DNA of 64,000 nucleotides from Bacteroidales bacterium (GTDB lineage Bacteria; Bacteroidota; Bacteroidia; Bacteroidales; UBA932), in the NCBI GenBank assembly GCA_017438975.1, contig JAFRUH010000023.1:186001-250000 (forward strand), in the 5' to 3' direction. Made by a program: the position numbers and the translations under genes. This document shows, in pieces, positions 38,941 through 46,030 of this stretch. The first letter of the stretch is position 1. The number at the start of each line of letters is the position of its first letter. Below the pieces are notes generated by a model. It had not been told where the DNA came from, ran no database searches, and saw only the letters and a list, made by a program, of their open reading frames with translations.

Positions 38941-40968
38941 ATGAACCATCATCTCAGAGCCCTGCTGCTGTCCTTTTGCCTGATGGCGGGGATCGCCGCA
39001 TCCTCGGGCGCGAGGGAAAGGCCGGTTATCACCGGTACCGTAACGGATACCCGGGGCAGGCCCCTTTCCGGGGTCGTCGTAACCGACGGTTTCACGCACG
39101 CTGAAACCAATAAGGCCGGACGTTTCCGGATCGTGTCCCCGCATCCGGAACGCGTCCGCTTCGTCTCAGCCCGGATCCCTTCCGGGTACAGGCCGGTCCT
39201 GAAGGAAGGCCGCGCGGAGTTTTTCGCCCCTGTCGGGGATTACACGGGAAGAATGCGCGAGGCGGCCATCGTACTGGAGAAAGACCCGGCTCCGTCGGAT
39301 GACTATACCGTCCTGATGATGGCGGATCCACAGGCAAAACCCTATCAGGCCAGCGCCAAGAATGACAATATCGCCTATGCCGCTACGGACATCTGGGAGG
39401 ATTTGTTCGCCGACCTGAAGGCTCGAATTGCGAAGACCACCGGTCCCTGTTTCGGCATTTGTCTCGGGGATATCGGCGCGACGGGCAGCGGTGCCCGGAA
39501 GGATGCCGCCGTCTATACCCCGTATCGCCGGGGGATGGAGAGTCTTCGCATCCCGTTTTTCCAGGTCATCGGGAACCACGACCACTTTTACGAGGGCGCG
39601 GAGGATGACGATGCGGCCGCCAGGCTGTTCGAAGACACCTTCGGCCCGAGGAACTATTCTTTCGACATCGGGAAAGTGCATTTCGTCGTCATCGACGACT
39701 GTATCTACATCAAGAACCTGCGGCGTTACCCCTTCCTGTACGGAATTGAAGACGGATTCCTGGAGTGGCTCAAGAGCGACCTCGCCAGGGTCCCGAAGGA
39801 CATGCCCGTGATGGTATGCTCGCACGCCGACCTGTTCAACTCGGACGGCATCCAGGACTGGGTTTATGATGACATGAAGTGCGCCTACAAGCTTTCCGAC
39901 GCCATCGCAGCCCTGCAGGGGTTCGACAAGCTCTATTTCTGGGCCGGGCACACGCATACCTGCTCGTTCCTCGGAAAGGTCCGCTCGCCGGACAATCCAT
40001 CCGGCATCGAGACCTTCGTCATCGGGCGCTCGAGCGGTTGCACTCCAACCAATGAATATGTGAGCCATGACGGAACGCCCCGCGGATTCGTCGTCCTGGA
40101 GGTCCATGGAAAGGAATTCAGCTGGAAGTTCCATCCGCTGGAGTCCAATAATGCGACATTCCGGGGCAAGACGGCGCCGGAATTCAAGTGGAAGCCTGAA
40201 GTGATGGACGAGAGTTTCCAGCTGCACGCCTATCCAAGGGGAGCCTATGACGATGATTATGTTTATGCCAATATCTTCCTCTGGGACCCTTCCTGGTCCA
40301 TCCCGGTTCTCCGGATCGGTGACAAGACGTATCCGATGCGGAAGGACTACCTCTACGACCTCTCGTTCAAGGAGATCGTGCAGTTCTACAACAAAAACGC
40401 CGGCACCCGCTCTTCCTATTCCATAAAAGGTCTGCACCATTTCCTTGTCCGCGTTCCGGACGAGGCCCGTGGAAGGGGGACCGTCGAAGTGACGGACCGT
40501 TTCGGAAATACCTGGAAAGCAGATGTTTCAATCGACCCGACGGTCTATCTGGACGGCCGGCTTCATCTTTCCTTCGACCTCCGCGGGAAGGATGCCCTGA
40601 CCGCATCCGCGGAAAGCGGGCACCCGCTGGTCCTTTCCGGTGGACGGTATTCCGCCGCGACGGAAACCGAGGAGGGATACTGGGAGCTGTCCAGGGAAGG
40701 GAGTTCCCTGACGCTGCCCGCGTTGCCGGGATACAGGCTCTCCGGCGTTACGGTCCACCCTTCCGGCAACACGATGCGGGAGCAGTCCGCCCGGATCGTA
40801 TCCGAGGATGGGGAGTCCATCCCGGGAGGCGGTCCGCTCCTGTTCATGGGCAATGCATCCGATACCTGGGAACTCGAGGGAACCCTGCCCGGGGCATCCT
40901 ACAGGATCCAGGCGGAGAAGAAGCCATTCCGGATTTCCGAAATCCGCCTCGCGTACGAGAAGGAATAG
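38941..40968 (+). CDS. exported calcineurin-like metallophosphatase (MetallophosN/C type)
   Basis: This 675-residue protein has a signal peptide. An N-terminal Ig-like/carboxypeptidase-regulatory-like domain (about 27-100: VITGTVTDTRGRPLSGVVVT) is followed by a calcineurin-like phosphoesterase core (about 120-360). The core has all metal motifs: VLMMADPQA, CLGDIGATGSG, VIGNHDHFY, VMVCSHADLF and WAGHTHTCSFLG. A C-terminal domain (about 385-675) matches the MetallophosC type found in Bacteroidetes. It would hydrolyse a phosphate ester in the periplasm with two divalent metals. The substrate is unknown. It is 8 bases after the VOC gene. Confidence 0.92.
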   Translation: MNHHLRALLLSFCLMAGIAASSGARERPVITGTVTDTRGRPLSGVVVTDGFTHAETNKAGRFRIVSPHPERVRFVSARIPSGYRPVLKEGRAEFFAPVGDYTGRMREAAIVLEKDPAPSDDYTVLMMADPQAKPYQASAKNDNIAYAATDIWEDLFADLKARIAKTTGPCFGICLGDIGATGSGARKDAAVYTPYRRGMESLRIPFFQVIGNHDHFYEGAEDDDAAARLFEDTFGPRNYSFDIGKVHFVVIDDCIYIKNLRRYPFLYGIEDGFLEWLKSDLARVPKDMPVMVCSHADLFNSDGIQDWVYDDMKCAYKLSDAIAALQGFDKLYFWAGHTHTCSFLGKVRSPDNPSGIETFVIGRSSGCTPTNEYVSHDGTPRGFVVLEVHGKEFSWKFHPLESNNATFRGKTAPEFKWKPEVMDESFQLHAYPRGAYDDDYVYANIFLWDPSWSIPVLRIGDKTYPMRKDYLYDLSFKEIVQFYNKNAGTRSSYSIKGLHHFLVRVPDEARGRGTVEVTDRFGNTWKADVSIDPTVYLDGRLHLSFDLRGKDALTASAESGHPLVLSGGRYSAATETEEGYWELSREGSSLTLPALPGYRLSGVTVHPSGNTMREQSARIVSEDGESIPGGGPLLFMGNASDTWELEGTLPGASYRIQAEKKPFRISEIRLAYEKE

Positions 40969-40998
40969 AATTCTATAGGATAATTTCGCAGGCGGGCG

Positions 40999-41030
40999 CT
41001 TGATTTTTCTTTAACTTTTCATTACTTTTG
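40999..41030 (+). promoter_or_regulatory. promoter of the MFS-ROK kinase operon
   Basis: CTTG at 40999-41002, 20 bases, and TACTTTTG at 41023-41030 fit the Bacteroidetes consensus. Transcription would start about 40 bases before the ATG at 41078. Confidence 0.65.
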
Positions 41031-41077
41031 AAAAAATTTAAAGACCTGCATAATCATCAACTAAAATCTATAACATT

Positions 41078-42352
41078 ATGGCAAAGAAAAACAGTAACTT
41101 CATCGCAGTATTGGCGATGATCTTCCTGTTCGGCATGATTTCCTTCGTGACGAACCTCGCCGCCCCTATCGGCAACATCTGGAAGATGCAGCCCCAGATC
41201 GCGGGCTCGAACGCCCTCGGTATGATGGGTAACATGATGAACTTCCTTGCGTATGCCATCATGGGCATCCCCGCCGGCAACATGCTGACCAAATTCGGTT
41301 ACAAGAAGACGGCCCTCATCGCTATCGCGGTCGGATTCCTCGGCGTCTTCGTCCAGTTCCTCTCCGGTGTAGTCGCCGCTTTCCCCGGCAACTTCATCGT
41401 CTATCTCCTCGGTGCGTTCATCTCCGGCTTCTCCGTCTGCATGCTCAACACCGTGGTCAATCCGATGCTCAAGCTCATCGGCGGCACCCGCAGCAACCAG
41501 TTCATCCAGATCGGCGGTTCCTTCAACTCCCTGATGGCGACCCTCACCCCGATGCTCGTCGGCGCCCTCATCGGCGTCCTGACCCCGCAGTCGATCATCT
41601 CGGATGTCAACCCCGTCCTCTTCCTCGCCATGGGCGTCTTCGCACTTGCCTTCATCATCCTCCTCTTCGTCCCGATCCAGGACCCCGAGCAGGTCGCCAA
41701 CCAGGAGAATGCCGTCAGCCCGCTGAAGTTCAAGCACTTCATCTATGGCGTTATCGCGATCTTCCTCTATGTCGGCGTTGAGGTCGGTATCCCGGGCACC
41801 CTCAATTTCTACCTCTCCGATTCCGTGAAGGGAGCCGGTCTCGATCCTTCCATCGCCGTCCGTACCGCCGGATTCGTCGCCGGTACCTACTGGTTCCTGA
41901 TGCTGATCGGCCGTCTCGTTTCCAGCTTCATCAGCGGCAAGGTTTCTTCCCGCACCCAGCTGACCTGCGTATCGGCCGTCGCCATCATCCTCGTTCTCAT
42001 CGCCATCTTCGCCCCGAAGACCGCCCAGACCTCGATGCCCGCCTTCACCGGTTCCGGTTTCGAAATGGTCAAGGTCCCCGTAGCGGCCCTCCTGCTGGTC
42101 CTCTGCGGACTCTGCACCTCTGTCATGTGGGGAACGATCTTCGACCTTGCGGTTGAAGGACTCGGCGCAGCGACCAACAAGGCTTCCGGTATCTTCATGG
42201 CCATGGTCGTCGGCGGCGGTATCCTCCCGCTCGTCCAGAATTTCATCGCCGACAAGGCCGGGTACATGCCCAGCTACTGGATCATCATCGCCGGTCTCGC
42301 CTTCATCCTCTTCTTCGCCGTCGCCGGCTCCAGGATCAAGAGCAACAACTAA
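41078..42352 (+). CDS. hexose-type MFS permease (FucP/GluP-like)
   Basis: This 424-residue transporter has 12 predicted helices. AIMGIPAGNMLTKFGYKKTA (the helix 2-3 loop), SGFSVCMLNTVVNPMLKLIG and the second-half GTYWFLMLIGRLVSSFISGK resemble the fucose/glucose:H+ symporter branch of MFS. The following gene, 15 bases away, is a ROK sugar kinase, so the pair fits uptake and phosphorylation of a free hexose such as glucose. Many Bacteroidetes use exactly this pairing; the precise sugar is not visible. Confidence 0.88.
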   Translation: MAKKNSNFIAVLAMIFLFGMISFVTNLAAPIGNIWKMQPQIAGSNALGMMGNMMNFLAYAIMGIPAGNMLTKFGYKKTALIAIAVGFLGVFVQFLSGVVAAFPGNFIVYLLGAFISGFSVCMLNTVVNPMLKLIGGTRSNQFIQIGGSFNSLMATLTPMLVGALIGVLTPQSIISDVNPVLFLAMGVFALAFIILLFVPIQDPEQVANQENAVSPLKFKHFIYGVIAIFLYVGVEVGIPGTLNFYLSDSVKGAGLDPSIAVRTAGFVAGTYWFLMLIGRLVSSFISGKVSSRTQLTCVSAVAIILVLIAIFAPKTAQTSMPAFTGSGFEMVKVPVAALLLVLCGLCTSVMWGTIFDLAVEGLGAATNKASGIFMAMVVGGGILPLVQNFIADKAGYMPSYWIIIAGLAFILFFAVAGSRIKSNN

Positions 42353-42367
42353 TTATCATTCAACAAT

Positions 42368-43336
42368 ATGGATTCTATCAACAAAGAATTTGTAATCGGC
42401 ATCGACGTCGGCGGACAGACGACCAAATGCGGCGTCGTGGACGCCCGCGGACAGGTCCTTTCCCAGACGGTGATCCGTTCCGACGATACGGATGACGAAA
42501 ACGTCTATATCTCGACGCTCGCGGATTCGCTCCATACGCTGATCGCCGCGGCCGATGTCGTCGACAACGTACGCGGCATCGGAGTGGGCGCCCCGAACGG
42601 CAACTACTACACCGGAACGATCGAATTCGCCCCGAACCTCAAATGGGGCGGCAACAAGGTGATTCCGTTCTCCAAGCTGCTCTCTGAAAAGATGGACGGG
42701 ATTCCCGTATCCCTGACCAATGACGCGAACGCCGCCGCGGTCGGTGAAATGACCTACGGCGCCGCCAGGGGTATGAAGAATTTCATCATGATCACCCTCG
42801 GCACCGGTGTCGGATCCGGCATCGTCATCAACGGCGAGGTGGTCTACGGCCATGACGGATTCGCCGGCGAGCTCGGCCATACCTGCGCGGTCCGCTACAA
42901 CGGACGCCAGTGCGGCTGCGGAAAGTTCGGCTGCCTCGAGGCATATGCCTCCGCGACCGGCGTCGCCCGTACCGCCCGCGAGTGGCTGGAAATGACCGAT
43001 GAACCGTCATCGCTCAGGAGCCTCGACCGGATTTCTTCCAAGCTGGTCTACGATGCCGCCAAGGAGGGGGATGCCCTCGCCCTCCGGGTATTCGAGTATA
43101 CCGGAAAGATCCTCGGCCAGAAGTTCGCCGACTTCATCGAGTTCTCCGCTCCGGAGGCCATCGTGCTCTTCGGCGGCCTCGCCCGGGCAAAGGAATTCCT
43201 CGATGAACCGATCAAGAAAGCGATGAACGAGAATGTCCTGCCTCTCTGGCGCGACAAGGTCATGCTCGTCTACTCCCAGCTCAAGGAATCCGACGCCGCT
43301 ATCCTCGGCGCTTCCGCCCTCGCCTGGGAGCTCTAG
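42368..43336 (+). CDS. ROK family sugar kinase (probable glucokinase)
   Basis: This 322-residue ROK kinase phosphorylates a hexose with ATP in the cytoplasm. It has the phosphate loop VIGIDVGGQTTKCGVVDARG, the catalytic Asp in LTNDANAAAVGEMTYGAARG, GTGVGSGIVINGEVVYG, and the zinc-binding ROK signature GHTCAVRYNGRQCGCGKFGC followed by LEAYAS. It is the second gene of the operon with the FucP-like permease. Glucose is the likeliest substrate by family and context. A 117-bp palindromic element follows 12 bases after the stop. Confidence 0.92.
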   Translation: MDSINKEFVIGIDVGGQTTKCGVVDARGQVLSQTVIRSDDTDDENVYISTLADSLHTLIAAADVVDNVRGIGVGAPNGNYYTGTIEFAPNLKWGGNKVIPFSKLLSEKMDGIPVSLTNDANAAAVGEMTYGAARGMKNFIMITLGTGVGSGIVINGEVVYGHDGFAGELGHTCAVRYNGRQCGCGKFGCLEAYASATGVARTAREWLEMTDEPSSLRSLDRISSKLVYDAAKEGDALALRVFEYTGKILGQKFADFIEFSAPEAIVLFGGLARAKEFLDEPIKKAMNENVLPLWRDKVMLVYSQLKESDAAILGASALAWEL

Positions 43337-43348
43337 GCCGTAACCTAT

Positions 43349-43465
43349 TATAAAGTAGAGGAGTATCCTCTGAAACCGTCGCTTCGCGACCCCTCCCTAA
43401 AGGGCCCCTCCCTCTTACAATGCCGAGGGTGGCATGGGTTTCAGAGGATACTCCTCTACTTTATA
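43349..43465. repeat. 117-bp palindromic element with 29-bp perfect arms
   Basis: The left arm 43349-43377 and the right arm 43437-43465 are perfect inverted copies of 29 bases; the core AGAGGA-GTA-TCCTCT inside each arm is itself palindromic. The 59-base middle carries two further perfect hairpins, GTCGC-TTC-GCGAC (43378-43390) and ATGCC-N6-GGCAT (43420-43435), with CCCTCCC repeats between them. It fills the space between two convergent genes. It could terminate both, and its form also fits a non-autonomous mobile repeat. I see no target-site duplication and no second full copy in the window. Confidence 0.85.
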
Positions 43466-43479
43466 CGTTTACAGTCGGA

Positions 43480-44742
43480 CTAATCCAGCGAATGGATGGC
43501 GAGGCCGGAACGGAGTTTCGGCTCGAACCAGGTCGTCTTCGGAGGCATGATATTGCCGGTATCGGCGATATTGATCAGCTGCTGCATCGAGACCGGGTAA
43601 AGCGCAAAAGCCACCTTCATCTCGCCGCTGTCGACCCTCCGGGCCAACTCTCCGAGTCCCCGGATTCCGCCCACGAAATCGATCCGCTTGTCCGTACGCA
43701 GATCCTTGATTCCGAGTAGCTTGTCCAGCACCAGGTTGGACAGGATCGTCACGTCCAGAACCCCGATCGGATCGTTGTCGTTGAACCGGCCGGGACGAGC
43801 CTGGAGGCTGTACCACTTGTCCTCGAGGTACATCGAGAAATTGTGCAGGCCGGTCGGGGCATAAGGCTTCGCCGGGCGGCCGCAGCGGGGTTTCGTCTCC
43901 ATCTTCACCTCGAAATCCTCTTCCAGCGCCTGCAGGAACTGTTCAGGAGTCATTCCATTCAAATCCTTGACGACGCGGTTGTAGTCGATAATCGCCAAAT
44001 GGCTCTGCGGGAAACAGACGGCCATGAAATAATTGTACTCCTCCTTGCCGGTATGGTTCGGATTCTGGGCGCGTTTCTCCGCCCCGACCCGGGCGGCTGC
44101 CGCCGTACGGTGATGGCCGTCCGCAACATAGAAGGCATCGACATCGCTGGTGAAGATCTCGGTAATCCGCGCGATCGTCGCGTCATCGTCGATCACCCAG
44201 AAGGTGTGTCCGAACTTGTTTTCATCCGTAAACTTGTATTCCGGCGTCCCGGCGACGGTTTTCGCGACGATTGCATTGATCTCCGCGTTGTCCTTGTAGG
44301 CGAAGAAAACCGGCTCGATGTTCGCGTTCTGGATGCGGACATGGACCATCCGGTCGTCCTCCTTGTCCTTGCGGGTCAGCTCATGCTTCTTGATGATCCC
44401 TTCGGCATAGTCGTCGGTATGGGCGCAGAGTACCAGACCATACTGGGTGCGCTTCCCCATCGTCTGGGCATAAACGTAGTACCGCGGCTTGGGATCCCGG
44501 ACGAGCCAGCCCCTTTCTTTCCAGAGCCTGAAATTTTCGACCGCCTTGTCATAGACGGGCTGCGAATGCTCGTCGGCAATCGGGGTGAAATCTATTTCGG
44601 GCTTGGTGATATGCAGAAGGGACTTCTCCCCCGCCATCGCAAGGGCCTCTTCGGAATTCAGGACATCATAGGGAGGTGCCGCGACCTCAGTGACAAGATT
44701 TTTAGGCGGACGGATCGCCGCAAAGGGTTTGACTCTTACCAT
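43480..44742 (-). CDS. DUF1015 family protein
   Basis: This 420-residue cytoplasmic protein starts MVRVKPFAAIRPPKNLVTEV, the characteristic DUF1015 N-terminus, and continues AAPPYDVLNSEEALAMAGEK. Its centre has YYVYAQTMGKRTQYGLVLCA, DAFYVADGHHRTAAAARVG and NYFMAVCFPQSHLAIIDYNR. The family is often a single gene near serine-biosynthesis genes, but no reaction is established to my knowledge. ATG at 44742 is chosen by family alignment and by the promoter box at 44793-44800. In many Bacteroidetes it follows serA; here serA is 8.8 kb away on the same strand. Confidence 0.92.
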   Translation of the reverse strand: MVRVKPFAAIRPPKNLVTEVAAPPYDVLNSEEALAMAGEKSLLHITKPEIDFTPIADEHSQPVYDKAVENFRLWKERGWLVRDPKPRYYVYAQTMGKRTQYGLVLCAHTDDYAEGIIKKHELTRKDKEDDRMVHVRIQNANIEPVFFAYKDNAEINAIVAKTVAGTPEYKFTDENKFGHTFWVIDDDATIARITEIFTSDVDAFYVADGHHRTAAAARVGAEKRAQNPNHTGKEEYNYFMAVCFPQSHLAIIDYNRVVKDLNGMTPEQFLQALEEDFEVKMETKPRCGRPAKPYAPTGLHNFSMYLEDKWYSLQARPGRFNDNDPIGVLDVTILSNLVLDKLLGIKDLRTDKRIDFVGGIRGLGELARRVDSGEMKVAFALYPVSMQQLINIADTGNIMPPKTTWFEPKLRSGLAIHSLD

Positions 44743-44792
44743 AGGTATACAATCTATAAATATGTGGTTCAGTCTGCCTCGAAGGCAGTTTT

Positions 44793-44800
44793 CAAAGTTA
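44793..44800 (-). promoter_or_regulatory. -7 promoter element of the DUF1015 gene
   Basis: TAACTTTG on the minus strand matches TAnnTTTG. It is 50 bases before the ATG at 44742 and shows that this gene is transcribed independently of serC-serA. Confidence 0.6.
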
Positions 44801-44877
44801 GCAAATTTGGTCAAGAGCATCAAGTCCCGAACGCCGAAACCGCCGTTTTTTCAAAAAATCCAGCACTCTCCGTCAAG

Positions 44878-44913
44878 AAAAAGGGCCTCCCAAGGCCCTG
44901 GAAGGCCCTTTTT
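44878..44913. repeat. strong hairpin upstream of the fimbria-like operon
   Basis: AAAAAGGGCCT (44878-44888) pairs perfectly with AGGCCCTTTTT (44903-44913) around a 14-base loop containing another AGGCCCT-like copy. It has terminator form on both strands, yet lies between two divergent genes where no transcript is expected to end. It could be an insulator or the remaining 3' signal of a lost gene. Confidence 0.65.
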
Positions 44914-44918
44914 CGAAT

Positions 44919-44984
44919 TTATCCGTTTTCATTTTGTGAACACGGATAAGGATGGGTAACTTGCGGCGTTTTTGATTTGTGAAC
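44919..44984 (+). promoter_or_regulatory. candidate operator and promoter of the fimbria-like operon
   Basis: TTATCCGT (44919-44926) and ACGGATAA (44942-44949) are perfect 8-bp inverted arms 15 bases apart. They are followed by TAACTTGC (44957-44964), two mismatches from the -7 box. TTGTGAAC occurs twice in direct orientation, at 44934-44941 inside the palindrome and at 44977-44984, 43 bases on. The arrangement looks like a dimeric regulator site overlapping or preceding a weak promoter. The regulator is not in the window. Confidence 0.45.
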
Positions 44985-45000
44985 TTAAAAAACTTGAACG

Positions 45001-46026
45001 ATGAAAAATGCCAGACCCTTCGCCGCGGCGGCGGCGACCCTCCTCCTCATCAGCGCCTGCAATGAAAATGACCGGCCTCCCCTGCCTGAAGACGGCGGGC
45101 GTATCCGAGTGGAAGTCGGAATCGAAGGAACCGGTGCGACCCGAGCCGTCGGGATCGTCTCAGGTTCAGACGCTTCCGAGGCAAAAGTCAACGACTTGCA
45201 GGTCTTCGTCTTCAACGGGGACCGGATGGACGGATATGCCCATGGGACCAATACCAAATCCCTCTCCGTCTCCTGCACGGCGGGTCCGAGGGACATCTAC
45301 GCCGTCGTCAACGCCCCCTCCCTCGCCGGAATCACGACCCTGGACCAGCTGCTCGGAACCGTTTCCAGCCTGGTGGAAGATATCAGGAATTTCCGGATGG
45401 TAGGGAAAAAGACGGAAAACCTGCCCGTCAGCCAGACGATCACGGTCCAGGTAGACCGGCTGGCCGCCCGCGTCGTCCTCAAGGGAATCCGGAACGGACT
45501 GAAAAACAATCCCGAAACCCTCCTCATCCGCTCGGTCTACCTGACCAATGTCGCCGGGGACGTCAACTTCGGCTGCAGTCCCGACTATGTTCCCCAGACC
45601 TGGTACAACAGGAGGGGATACCAGCACGCCAACTGCCTCGGGACATTCAACCGGGACGCCGTAGACGCCCCCGTCTCCCAAGGACAGATCTACTCCACCG
45701 CCCACTATTTCTATTCCATGCCGAACGCTTTCGACCCGGCCACTGGAGGGCCATGGACACCGCGCCGGGCTAAACTGGTCGTCCAGGCCAGCATCGGAGG
45801 GACCGTGTACGATTATCCGGTCCTTCTTCCCCCCCTCGAAGCCAACCATTCCTATGAAATCGAGCTGCTGACGATTACCCGGACCGGGAATCAGGACAAC
45901 GGACGGGAACCGGTCACAGACGACGATACCGACGAGGAGGACCTGATCACCGGGAAGGACGTCTCGTTCGAAATCACCGTCAAGCCCTGGACGACCGTCA
46001 CGGTTACGGAAGGAACAACCCTCTGA
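45001..46026 (+). CDS. fimbrillin-like (Mfa1/FimA-type) lipoprotein
   Basis: This 341-residue lipoprotein has its signal ending LLLISAC (Cys20), followed by an acidic linker and GTGATRAVG (residues about 43-51). The TRA site resembles the arginine-cleavage point that precedes polymerisation in Bacteroidales fimbrillins. The first beta-sandwich has VNDLQVFVFNGDRMDGYA and YAVVNAPSLAGITTLDQLLG. RLAARVVLKGIRNGL starts the second domain, which includes IRSVYLTNVAGDVNF and an ANHSYEIELLTITRTG strand. The chain ends FEITVKPWTTVTVTEGTTL, a donor-strand-like terminus. It is the first gene of a five-gene plus-strand operon and is probably a pilus subunit or anchor. Confidence 0.82.
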   Translation: MKNARPFAAAAATLLLISACNENDRPPLPEDGGRIRVEVGIEGTGATRAVGIVSGSDASEAKVNDLQVFVFNGDRMDGYAHGTNTKSLSVSCTAGPRDIYAVVNAPSLAGITTLDQLLGTVSSLVEDIRNFRMVGKKTENLPVSQTITVQVDRLAARVVLKGIRNGLKNNPETLLIRSVYLTNVAGDVNFGCSPDYVPQTWYNRRGYQHANCLGTFNRDAVDAPVSQGQIYSTAHYFYSMPNAFDPATGGPWTPRRAKLVVQASIGGTVYDYPVLLPPLEANHSYEIELLTITRTGNQDNGREPVTDDDTDEEDLITGKDVSFEITVKPWTTVTVTEGTTL

Positions 46027-46030
46027 GGCG

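Noticed and set aside
43349..43465. Insertion sequence end or attachment site
   Set aside because: No transposase gene, no target-site duplication and no second full copy in the window; recorded as a palindromic repeat instead.
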